Shown piece by piece: positions 25,709 through 33,919 of a stretch of DNA of 64,000 bases. The first letter of the stretch is position 1. Each line of letters begins with the position of its first letter. The translations under genes were made by a program, and so were the position numbers. Source of the DNA: Thermatribacter sp048814795 (lineage in GTDB: Bacteria > Atribacterota > Atribacteria > Atribacterales > Thermatribacteraceae); the NCBI GenBank assembly GCA_048814795.1, contig CP184673.1, forward strand, positions 1 through 64,000, written 5' to 3'. The notes under the pieces are model-generated. The model saw nothing but the letters and a program-made list of their open reading frames with translations. It was not told where the DNA came from and did not search any database.

Positions 25709-26899
25709 TTAAGTAAAAATACGTTCTACCGTCAGTGCAGCTGCTCCAACCAAACCAGAATCGCGTCCAAAAAAGGCCCTTCTGATTTCCACTTTTCTGC
25801 GGTGTAGAGAAGCTGTAGTCTCCCAAACCACAGAAGCAATGGTATCTATGAAAATGGGGTGTGCCAGGGATAGGCCACCTCCAATGACCACCACCTCAGG
25901 GTCCAGCAGATTAACCAGGTTGGAAATCGCTCTACCCAGGATGGCTCCGGTTTCTTTCCACAGATCCAGAGCAAAAGCATCACCCAGGCGCGCTGCCTGG
26001 TCTATTACCTCACAGCTAAGGGCACTTAAATCGCCTTGGATGATATCCGGAATACAGGTTTTACCTCCTCTTTCAATATACTCTCTGGCCTTCTTAACCA
26101 CTGCCTGAGCTAATGCATAAAGCTCTACGCACCCTCTATTACCACAGGAACAAGGAGGCCCAAAAAAATTGATGCTGGTGTGACCAAATTCTCCAGCTCC
26201 ATGACGGTATCCCTCCACCAGCTCCCCGTTAGAAATTATCCCTGCTCCAACACCGTTACCTACGTTAATGTAGACCAAATCCCGGGCATCCTTACCCACT
26301 CCAAACCACTTCTCACCAAGAGCACCGGTGTCCAGGCTATTTTCAACAAAAACCGGCCAGGGAAAGTGAGAGGCAAGCATCTTGCGAAGGGGCACATCCT
26401 TCCAGTGCAGATTGACTGCCCGTATAATCTCTCCTTCCTGAGGATCTATCACTCCCGGGCAGCAAACACCCATACCTATGATGCGATTGAGAGTATGTTC
26501 CCGCAACAGATCTGAAACTCCCTCCACAATTTGATTAACCACATCCCGAGGGTTATGAGAAAGCAGAGGAAAGATTTTTTTCTTCTTCAGCTCACCATTC
26601 AAATTGGCCAAGCCCAGGTGTAAACGGTGAACTCCCACCTTAACCGCAACAACCCAACCCCACTCCTTTTCAAAGCGGAGCAGCACCGGTCTGCGCCCCC
26701 CTATGGACTCTCCCAGGCCTTCCTCTTGAAGCAAGCCCTTCTCTCTGAGCTCAGACACCAAATTAGTAACCGTAGAAAGACTGAGATTCAAAGCCTCAGC
26801 AATAGCAGAACGACTGGTAGTTCCTCTGCGGTGAATAAAGCGGATAACCCGTTTCAAGTTTTCTTTTCGAACTTTTCTCTGATAGGTCACCTTTTCCAA
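25709..26899 (-). CDS. ROK-family transcriptional regulator
   Basis: A regulator of 396 residues with an N-terminal winged helix (TSRSAIAEALNLSLSTVTNLVSELREKGLL, about 27-56) and a C-terminal ROK sugar-kinase-like domain. The domain has the EFGHTSI motif and the zinc motif CSCGNRGCVE near 250. Such proteins (NagC, XylR) repress sugar operons until the inducer binds. The open frame starts at TTG 26899; GTG at 26890 is an alternative. It heads the ten-gene operon and probably controls it through the palindrome at 26910-26932. Confidence 0.85.
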   Translation of the reverse strand: MEKVTYQRKVRKENLKRVIRFIHRRGTTSRSAIAEALNLSLSTVTNLVSELREKGLLQEEGLGESIGGRRPVLLRFEKEWGWVVAVKVGVHRLHLGLANLNGELKKKKIFPLLSHNPRDVVNQIVEGVSDLLREHTLNRIIGMGVCCPGVIDPQEGEIIRAVNLHWKDVPLRKMLASHFPWPVFVENSLDTGALGEKWFGVGKDARDLVYINVGNGVGAGIISNGELVEGYRHGAGEFGHTSINFFGPPCSCGNRGCVELYALAQAVVKKAREYIERGGKTCIPDIIQGDLSALSCEVIDQAARLGDAFALDLWKETGAILGRAISNLVNLLDPEVVVIGGGLSLAHPIFIDTIASVVWETTASLHRRKVEIRRAFFGRDSGLVGAAALTVERIFT

Positions 26900-26909
26900 A
26901 GGCCCTCAA

Positions 26910-26932
26910 CTTTCTTCTTTCGATGAAGAAAG
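26910..26932 (-). promoter_or_regulatory. Candidate operator palindrome upstream of the ROK gene
   Basis: CTTTCTTC at 26910-26917 and GAAGAAAG at 26925-26932 form a perfect 8-bp inverted repeat with a 7-base spacer, starting 11 bp upstream of the ROK regulator frame. Position suggests autoregulation; a transcript hairpin is the alternative. Confidence 0.5.
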
Positions 26933-27162
26933 CTTTTGAAAATCCTAACATCCCTGCAGGTAGTTGTCAATATGCTAAATTGAATCATCTAAAAATCTTA
27001 ATGAACCCCCACCACTGCTTAGACTAAAAGCCTGTTAAAAGTTGCAAGCCACTCTGCCAGAAAAGCCACTAAGCAAGAGTAAAAGGTCTTAGACAAATCT
27101 GCCTGTCTTGCTGGATAAGCTCACATCTATACCTTCTAACGCCCCCTCATCATGAACAAAAA

Positions 27163-27586
27163 GTGTCTCTCGCCAAACAAAAAGAAAAAAGTATCAAGTT
27201 ATTGGCTCCATCACCAAGGAAAAAGGGATCGAAAAAACCCTGGCTTATATTCGACTGTCTCCGCAGAAAAAGACTTGCTCTCTCCCTTCCCTGGGCGATC
27301 GCAAAACTGGAAAAGTTTGAAGAACTATTTCTCTCCTCAAAAGTAAGGAGGAAAATACTGACCGTATTTCCAGCCACCATTGACCTATTTCTCCAAAAAG
27401 GGAGAAACGAAAACTCACCTCTCTTTTCCGGTCCTTTGCCAAACCTGGGATTTCCTTAAAACACAAGACTCCAGTCAGCGTCTTTGTCGGTAGGAAAATG
27501 AGAAAAATAGGATTTCGTGAAATTGATCTGATTCCCACGACAGCGGAAACCCCAGTGGTGAACACTTTCATCAAGATTCTTAGGTG
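27163..27586 (+). pseudogene. Decayed integrase-core (DDE) transposase
   Basis: Two consecutive reading frames carry what looks like one broken transposase. 27163-27459 contains SKKPWLIFDCLRRKRLALSL, AKLEKFEELFLSSKVRRKIL and FPATIDLFL, resembling the region before the catalytic core in IS481/ISNCY-like integrase transposases (typically ...SPATIDRLL...). About 27470-27586, in another frame, contains KIGFREIDLIPTTAETPV, resembling GFxEIDLVAH around the first catalytic Asp, and ends early. No intact ends are identified. The surrounding 26933-28022 holds no other recognisable gene. Assignment rests on remembered family motifs only. Confidence 0.5.
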
Positions 27587-28022
27587 AAGCATTGCAAAGA
27601 AAAGAAGCATTCTCAGCAAGTATTAGACAGTAAACTCTCCTGTACTGATCATTGCTTTGATGCTCCAGTGGAGAACCTGAGAGTTTATGCTGAAGCAGCA
27701 AGAGAGTGCAGGTATTGAGGAAAAGACCCCAGTTTGAAGGAGCTGGGGTTGGTCCCGCAACCGGAGTATGAGCAAAGCAAAAGTTTAACATCCCGAGGAA
27801 ATTGAGAAATGCAAAAGCGCACTCCCTGCAAAACTCTTAAGTCTTAAACCTGGAATGTGGTCCTGGAAGCGAAGAACCGGCCGAATCAAATCTCCTTCAA
27901 CAGGAATTGCAAAAATCTTGGAGCGTTCCCTGTCTACCCCAAAAAGCGCCAGAAACTTGAAAACGATCGCCGCAACTCACAAAACCCCACCATAGAGAGC
28001 AAAACTCATTCCACAAGAGCCT

Positions 28023-28286
28023 TCACAGAAAAATGCCCTTTCCGCCTTTTTGCATTCCCAAAATCTGCCTTTCAGAATATTTAGTGGTCCTCATCACATA
28101 AAAAATTATTGAATCCTTCTCCTTGTTGATACACCTTTGCAGCTCTGACTTCAGGCGCTCCAGCTGGGCTTCGGTAATCTCCCCTTCCAGAACAGAATTC
28201 TGCACCCAGGTAAGATATTTCCTCCCAATTTTGAGAACCTTGTTAACCCGCTTTTCTTCCACATCGTAGACCATCACTACATACAT
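28023..28286 (-). CDS. cas2: CRISPR-associated endoribonuclease/integrase subunit Cas2
   Basis: An 87-residue ferredoxin-fold protein starting MYVVMVYDVEE, with the conserved Asp of strand 1 in VYDV. It has the usual Cas2 length and lies last in the operon after cas1. The frame is open to TTG at 28292, but ATG at 28286 gives the standard N terminus. Forms the spacer-integration complex with Cas1. Confidence 0.9.
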   Translation of the reverse strand: MYVVMVYDVEEKRVNKVLKIGRKYLTWVQNSVLEGEITEAQLERLKSELQRCINKEKDSIIFYVMRTTKYSERQILGMQKGGKGIFL

Positions 28287-28307
28287 AGACAAACACTTAT
28301 GCGAGGG

Positions 28308-29303
28308 TTACCATTCGCAAAAAAGCGGTTCATATTTTTCTTCACCAAGCAAGTGTTTTTCGAGTTTGTAAAGTTCAAGACGAACTAACCTGCGGTAAGA
28401 AACCTTACGACCAATCTTCTTGTAACTGACAGTGCTCTTCATCTTTTCTTCGAATTTTTCGACAAAAACTTTACGCCCTCTCTCATTAAGATAAAGCCCA
28501 CCCAAGCACTGATCAAAATCACGTGCAGTTATGGCTTTTTTGTTTACCAACGCAAAAATAACCCGGCTCACAACAACCGGTTTAAAAACTTCCGCCACAT
28601 CAAGATTAAGGGAAAACCTTCGAAAGTTGGTAGCGTGTAAAAAGCCAATGCGGGGATCAAGGTGAGTTTTGTATATTTCCGAAAGGATGGTCGTATAAAG
28701 CAGAGAATTTCCAAAGCTAATTAGTGCGTTGAGCTGGTTCTTGGGCGGCCTCTTGCTCCTCTTCTCCATTTGAAAATCCTGACTCCTCAGAATGGCATCA
28801 AAAGCTTGATAGTAAACCTCCCAGGCGTTGCCTTCCAGAGCCATAAGCAAATTCGGGTTGTCCTGCTGCTCAAGCGCTCGAATAAACTCATCTACCTGAG
28901 CAATTACCGACGCAAGCAGCACATCCCTGCGGTGGTAATACTTCAAGACCGCCTGGATGTTCTGCAAAGCGCCCCGGACAAACTGACTGGCCAGAAAAGT
29001 CCTCTTCTCCGGCTTCAAATAATGTTCCGCCTGCCTTAAGACGAGACAACCAGAGTTATAGTGTTCCCGGGGGTAAAAGCTTCCCACATAATATCCATAA
29101 TGATTATAGAAATGGAGGAGCACCGATTTTTGAGAGAGAAACTCCAGAATCTCCTTGTTTAGCGTTACCTCTCCAAAAAAATGGATATCCCGAACCTGCT
29201 CTATGGGGAGGTAACGCCGAGTGCTACTCTGACCCTCGAAAAACAGCGTATTCTGCTTTCTTTTAAGTGTTCCGTTAGAAAAAGCGTAAATACTCTCGCT
29301 CAT
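28308..29303 (-). CDS. cas1: CRISPR-associated integrase Cas1 (type I-B)
   Basis: A 331-residue Cas1 with the expected metal ligands: Glu in ALEGNAWEVYY (~135-145), His in GFLHATNFRRF (~210) and Asp/Glu in NLDVAEVFKPVV (~222-230). Catalyses insertion of new spacers with Cas2. The frame is open to 29339, but ATG at 29303 overlaps the cas4 stop as ATGA and gives the family N terminus SESIYAFSNGTLKRKQ. Confidence 0.95.
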   Translation of the reverse strand: MSESIYAFSNGTLKRKQNTLFFEGQSSTRRYLPIEQVRDIHFFGEVTLNKEILEFLSQKSVLLHFYNHYGYYVGSFYPREHYNSGCLVLRQAEHYLKPEKRTFLASQFVRGALQNIQAVLKYYHRRDVLLASVIAQVDEFIRALEQQDNPNLLMALEGNAWEVYYQAFDAILRSQDFQMEKRSKRPPKNQLNALISFGNSLLYTTILSEIYKTHLDPRIGFLHATNFRRFSLNLDVAEVFKPVVVSRVIFALVNKKAITARDFDQCLGGLYLNERGRKVFVEKFEEKMKSTVSYKKIGRKVSYRRLVRLELYKLEKHLLGEEKYEPLFCEW

Positions 29304-29797
29304 ACAAAGCAAAAATCCCGAAAAGCACAATGCGTGCAAAGAGGGATTTTCTCCCGCTGAGGGGGTATTTCCTGAGTAATAACCCTTTCGATTTCACTTA
29401 TCGCCCGCTTGAGTTCTTCTTCAATCGCCTGATTCAACACCAGAGGAATTTTTCTTTTTTCCCGGGGAAAGAGAACCTCGCCTTTTGCCTCTATACCATT
29501 TTCCTTCAAACGCCAGAGATAAAAGTAAAGCTGCATGATGCCGCTTCTTTTAGAACGGGTGGATTTTTTAATTTCTCCAATTATCAAATTGCCTTCCTCG
29601 CTTTTGACTATGTCAATCAGGATATTCCCAATCAAAAATTTCTTCCCTTCACCCCGGTAACTTTCCTCCTCCACCAGGCGACCCAGCTCCAGAAAAGGAT
29701 TATCCTGATCTGGAGTGATCTGGTGAGCCATGTACCAAAGCTCCCGCTTACAGACATAATAGCTGGCAATAAGAGTTCCGTTAATTCTCCTGTCCAT
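29300..29797 (-). CDS. cas4: CRISPR-associated exonuclease Cas4
   Basis: A 165-residue RecB-type nuclease. The GEIKKS motif near residue 79 supplies the catalytic Glu/Lys, and four cysteines (CKREL near 17 and CTHCAFRDFC near the C terminus) form the 4Fe-4S site. Cas4 trims prespacers and helps select the PAM. GAGGAG precedes the ATG; the gene starts 7 bp after cas3 and overlaps cas1 by 4 bp. Confidence 0.93.
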   Translation of the reverse strand: MDRRINGTLIASYYVCKRELWYMAHQITPDQDNPFLELGRLVEEESYRGEGKKFLIGNILIDIVKSEEGNLIIGEIKKSTRSKRSGIMQLYFYLWRLKENGIEAKGEVLFPREKRKIPLVLNQAIEEELKRAISEIERVITQEIPPQREKIPLCTHCAFRDFCFV

Positions 29798-29804
29798 CGT
29801 CTCC

Positions 29805-32198
29805 TCACACCATCACCGCATGCAACTCTGCACCATCTATCCGGAAACCGGTCTCTGAATCGTAAAAATCCCCCACTCGCTCCAGGGGCACATAGCCCAG
29901 ATTCTTGGAAAACATGATGCCGAAAACAGCAACATCTTTTTTATTGACTCGAACGTTGACAATATAGGCTTCAAAATCCCTTCGAATACGGAGCAACTCC
30001 CTTTTCTTCTCCCAAGGTTTTAAGCTCTCATTCTCGGTAATCTCCTGAAAAAGCTTCCATGTTTTTTGAGCCTTTTCGTCCTTTTCAATAAACACCGGGT
30101 AAATGGTTCCTTCCTCCTTGATAAGCTGAAAATGAGATACTGACCTCTCCCTTTCCTCGTGAAAGCGCAGGTTGAGAAGTGCCCGGTAAATGCCCTCAGC
30201 CTCTTCAAAAGATTTCCATTCCCCAACTTTTTGGAAATACTTATCAGCAAGGTTCAGGAAACTTTCCTCCCTTACCTCCTGCAGATCCTTGAGGATCTGG
30301 AAAGAAAGGTTGGGAAGGAGTGCTTGATAAACATACTGTGCGTAAGTGTGCTCGCGTTCATCTTTGAGGCAAACCACCCATACTTCGCCTTCACCCGGTC
30401 CTCTTCGGAAGTTGCGGTTGCACCGGCCAGCCACCTGGATTATGGAGTCCAGAGGGCCAATATCTCTTACTGTGCAGTCAAAATCCAGATCAACCCCCGC
30501 TTCCACCACCTGGGTGGAAACAAGCACCGGTTTTTTACCCTCATCCAGTGCTTCCTTTACCTCCCGAATACGGTTGAGCTTATCGACCGAGACCAAGTTA
30601 GCTGAAAGATAGTAAAGCCCGGGGATGCCAAGCTCCTTGAGCTTTTCATAAACCCTGAGTGAAGAGCGGATAGTATTCAGCACCAGGAGATAGGACCTTG
30701 AGGGGTTGTAGAGCTGGTCAGAAAACCAGTGTGTGAAGCCTTCCACATCTTGCGGCTCTCTGACCCGGGGCCAGAGCGTTACCCGACAAAGGTGCCGAAA
30801 ATATTTCTCCTTCTCCTCCAGAAGCTCCAGGGCTTCCCCTTCCTCAAAGATAAAAGGTCTTGTAGCCGTGGAAAGGACGATAAAGCACCCCAGATACCTT
30901 GCCATCAGCTTAAAGACCTTACGCAAAAGTGGCCAGTACTCAGCCGGGACGTTCTGCACCTCGTCCAGGATGATTATGCTCCGGGCGATGTTGTGATATT
31001 TGCGCAAGAAGCGGTTCTTGAAACCTATAACTGAATGCAAAAGCTGTATAAAGGTGGTAACAATTACTTCCGATTCCCAGGATTCAATGAGCGAAAGTGC
31101 CTCATCAGGCTCTTTTTCTTCTCCCTTTTCTCTATAGCGCAGGTCAGAGAGATGGTGGTGACCCAAAATATAAGCCGAGCTATTTTCCTGGAAACCCTCA
31201 AGCTGAGCAAGCACCTTGCTCAAAACTTCAAAGTTCTGGTCGATAATGGATATGAAAGGTAGAGAATAAATGATGCGAGGAAGGTAATGTAACTCTCTTT
31301 CAATGCGTTCCCGAAGCTTGAGAGCAAAGGCGAAGCCAGTGAGGGTCTTGCCCGATCCAGTCGGTGCAGTGAGAGTTAAAAGTCGGTCTCTGGCAAGGTC
31401 CAGGGCAGCAACTTTTTCGGTCACCTGGTTAAAGATCTCCTCTCGAAGCTTGTTAATCGCTTTTAAATCGGCACTCTCTTTGAATTCTTTCTCCTTGTAA
31501 GTCTCCACCAAGTTGGAAGGCAAAGACCGCCGCTCAACGCTTCCCACTTCCCCAGCTGACTTTTTATCAGCATCGATCAGGGCCGAAAAAAGACTCAAGG
31601 TTAAAAGAGCCACCTGTTGTTTTTTCTCCTCGTCTGCTTTGTTTTCTAACCGATATCTCGCCCTGCGCAGGCGAAAGATCAGCCCCTTTGTGTCTTCCAG
31701 ATTTTTAACAAATTCTTCAAGCGGTGGCAGATCCAGCTCCTCCAGGTCCCGGTTGATATCTTCTACATGTTCTTTCAAATTTTTTACCTGCTTGATAATG
31801 ACTTCTCGGTACTCCTTATTGTCCTCCCGGATGCGTTCTTCCAGGTGTTCCAGTGATCGCAAATCCATATGATGATAGGAAACCACAAAAAAGGCCAGAA
31901 GAGGAAAAAACTCACTTATCTCCCCCACCCCACCAGCACTCATTAAGCGCTCCACTGCCAGAGCTGCGTAAAGCGCCGAAAGCAGGGCATGGTCGGATAA
32001 TTTTCCCCAGTCCTTGCGCTCCATTAAACGATCCTGGAAATAGGTGGTGTACTTTCCAAAATCATGGGTTATTCCAATGGTATAAGGTAAATCCCCAAGG
32101 TTTCCCTGAATATCAAAAAAGAAGAATTCCCGGCACTGCCCTCCTACTTCCTGGAGATGTTCTTTAAGAAAAACTCCCCGGTGTGAGTAAAATTGCAC
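29805..32198 (-). CDS. cas3: CRISPR-associated helicase-nuclease Cas3 with N-terminal HD domain
   Basis: A 797-residue effector nuclease. The HD domain (about 1-220) shows SHRG near 5, THDFGK near 45 and YHH near 115; the helicase has TAPTGSGKT (~279), the DEVQ box LDEVQNVP (~411), LSTATRP (~440) and QVAGRCNR (~590). It is recruited by Cascade to degrade targeted DNA. The open frame begins at TTG 32219, but GTG at 32198 has GGAGG six bases upstream and lies 1 bp after the cas5 stop, so that start is preferred. No inactivating change seen. Confidence 0.93.
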   Translation of the reverse strand: MQFYSHRGVFLKEHLQEVGGQCREFFFFDIQGNLGDLPYTIGITHDFGKYTTYFQDRLMERKDWGKLSDHALLSALYAALAVERLMSAGGVGEISEFFPLLAFFVVSYHHMDLRSLEHLEERIREDNKEYREVIIKQVKNLKEHVEDINRDLEELDLPPLEEFVKNLEDTKGLIFRLRRARYRLENKADEEKKQQVALLTLSLFSALIDADKKSAGEVGSVERRSLPSNLVETYKEKEFKESADLKAINKLREEIFNQVTEKVAALDLARDRLLTLTAPTGSGKTLTGFAFALKLRERIERELHYLPRIIYSLPFISIIDQNFEVLSKVLAQLEGFQENSSAYILGHHHLSDLRYREKGEEKEPDEALSLIESWESEVIVTTFIQLLHSVIGFKNRFLRKYHNIARSIIILDEVQNVPAEYWPLLRKVFKLMARYLGCFIVLSTATRPFIFEEGEALELLEEKEKYFRHLCRVTLWPRVREPQDVEGFTHWFSDQLYNPSRSYLLVLNTIRSSLRVYEKLKELGIPGLYYLSANLVSVDKLNRIREVKEALDEGKKPVLVSTQVVEAGVDLDFDCTVRDIGPLDSIIQVAGRCNRNFRRGPGEGEVWVVCLKDEREHTYAQYVYQALLPNLSFQILKDLQEVREESFLNLADKYFQKVGEWKSFEEAEGIYRALLNLRFHEERERSVSHFQLIKEEGTIYPVFIEKDEKAQKTWKLFQEITENESLKPWEKKRELLRIRRDFEAYIVNVRVNKKDVAVFGIMFSKNLGYVPLERVGDFYDSETGFRIDGAELHAVMV

Positions 32199-32199
32199 C

Positions 32200-32955
32200 T
32201 CAGTCCTCCATGAAAACAATCCGCTCCTCGCAACCAGCTACCTTCACCAAATACACTTCTCCCTTACCTCGAAGGTATATCCGCCCCGTTTTCACTTCAC
32301 TCACAAACTCCCGGGGCGGCCGGTTGAGTCGTCTCTGGGCATCAAATGAAAAGGGCATAAGTTCCTTAACATAAAAAACACCCTCTCTAAGGCTCAAAGA
32401 ACAGCCGTTACTTTTCAAATACTCCACTCCCACCACTGAACTCACTTCGACTTCACCTTCAAATTCCTCTCTTTCAGCCTCACCCAGACCTACAAAGGCC
32501 ATGTGAGCCAGACACTCTGAGATACCCAAGTAAAGCGGAAAGTAAACCCGCTCCTTACTGATCATCTCCTTCCACCGGGAAAAGAGTTGTTCGTCCCGAT
32601 GCCAGAAGAACACCCGGTATACAATGAGTTCTTGATAGTCACGGGGCAGTACTATTTCAAGGGGAACCTGGGTGTGTTTCCCGGCACTCAGGTTGAGCTG
32701 ACGGGTATTTTCTGCCCACACGTAGTTCAGGGTCTGTATCTTCTTTCTTAGCGACGAGCGGATGGAAAGTGCTGTGCGGGTTTTATCTTCAGAAAAAAGC
32801 TCGTAGTAGGAATCCCGACCCAAACCCAGTATCCCTGCCAGCATTCCGCTCAAGGTGGTGCGGGGAGGGAAAAAATAGGAAAGCGATGAAGAATTAGTAT
32901 AGTACTGCCTGAAATGGGCCATTTTGCCCAAAATATCAAAAACCAGAATTTCCAT
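32200..32955 (-). CDS. cas5: CRISPR-associated protein Cas5 (type I-B, Cas5h)
   Basis: A 251-residue Cascade subunit with the Cas5 N-terminal RAMP motif: FDILGKMAHFRQYYTNSSS followed by PRTTLSGMLAGILGLGRDSYYE. Binds the 5' handle of the crRNA. Start ATG 32955 lies 20 bp inside the end of cas7; the open frame extends further to 33000 but that would lengthen the overlap and precede the conserved start. In type I-B Cas5 does not normally process the crRNA, so it does not by itself replace the missing Cas6. Confidence 0.9.
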   Translation of the reverse strand: MEILVFDILGKMAHFRQYYTNSSSLSYFFPPRTTLSGMLAGILGLGRDSYYELFSEDKTRTALSIRSSLRKKIQTLNYVWAENTRQLNLSAGKHTQVPLEIVLPRDYQELIVYRVFFWHRDEQLFSRWKEMISKERVYFPLYLGISECLAHMAFVGLGEAEREEFEGEVEVSSVVGVEYLKSNGCSLSLREGVFYVKELMPFSFDAQRRLNRPPREFVSEVKTGRIYLRGKGEVYLVKVAGCEERIVFMED

Positions 32956-33919
32956 GATCAACCACCGCCTGAAGCGAGGAAACGACTTCGACATTGTCAC
33001 CCAGAGCTTTCTTCAGCTCTCCCTGCAGAGATCCTTGCTTAATGCGTAGCTCGGGGTCTTCAAGAATCAGCACTCGGGCTATTTTTTCCTTTTTCTCTTC
33101 CAAAAAATCGACCAGAGCCGAAAAATCAACCTCAAAGTCGGTAATATCCCGCAAACCTTCCACGGGGTCGATAGTGATTCTTCCCCGCAGGTCTCCCAGG
33201 AAAGTGCAGTAATCATGGTATTCTACGCGCATCAAAAGACGTGGTTTTTGACCAATCTTGCTCCGGGTTGAGGCCATCATCGGAATAGCATTCCAGAGCG
33301 CATCATCGAGAAGTTTTACGTCGTCCTCGCTTAACTGGGTGTACTGGGCTCGATAACCGCTCACTATTCCGTAAAAGGAAATCAAGGAGTAATAGAGCCT
33401 CCAGTCCTTGCCAAAAGTGCCATATTCGCCCTTACCTTCACCGCTTCGTCCGGCAAACGTGGAGGTAATGGAATTGGAACGAACCAGTTCCACTTTGTTG
33501 AGCGAATAACCCCAGCTGAACTGTACCGGACCGGTGAAGGTGGAGCTGGCTCCCCGTTTCCCCTCATCCTGAGCCTTAATAGGCATGGTGGCTCCGAAAA
33601 GACGAACATCGATCAAACGCTCCAGGATTTGTTTGGTGTGCTCTGGAGAAAGCGCGCCCAGCTTGTCTACCCCAAGGAGCCTGCGCAATCTTTCCGTGGC
33701 ATCTACCGTTTCTCCATCCACCCTGGTCACAAAAATTTCATATCCCTTGCTTTCCAGATAATCCCGGATGTAGCGCTTCAAGCGCACATCACTGACCAGG
33801 TTTACTTCTTTTTCGTAGTCCATGCGGGGCTTGTTCTCGTCATCAGGATCTCCGTTGGGATTGGTCATTTTCGCATCATAGAGAAAAAGAATTTCTGAAT
33901 TTCGGTTATACAAGTTCAT
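32936..33919 (-). CDS. cas7: CRISPR-associated protein Cas7 (type I-B, Csh2)
   Basis: A 327-residue Cascade backbone subunit. The N terminus DAKMTNPNGDPDDENKPRMD is the Csh2/DevR signature, followed by DVRLKRYIRDYLES. Multiple copies coat the crRNA spacer. The ATG overlaps the cas8b stop by 4 bp. Downstream end overlaps cas5 by 20 bp, indicating tight coupling. Confidence 0.95.
   Translation of the reverse strand: MNLYNRNSEILFLYDAKMTNPNGDPDDENKPRMDYEKEVNLVSDVRLKRYIRDYLESKGYEIFVTRVDGETVDATERLRRLLGVDKLGALSPEHTKQILERLIDVRLFGATMPIKAQDEGKRGASSTFTGPVQFSWGYSLNKVELVRSNSITSTFAGRSGEGKGEYGTFGKDWRLYYSLISFYGIVSGYRAQYTQLSEDDVKLLDDALWNAIPMMASTRSKIGQKPRLLMRVEYHDYCTFLGDLRGRITIDPVEGLRDITDFEVDFSALVDFLEEKKEKIARVLILEDPELRIKQGSLQGELKKALGDNVEVVSSLQAVVDHGNSGF

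Noticed and set aside
13957..27635. Shared 16-mer AAGTATTAGACAGTAA at about 13957 and 27619
   Set aside because: One such match per 64-kb window is about what chance predicts and the flanks do not align; could be an IS end but cannot be supported.
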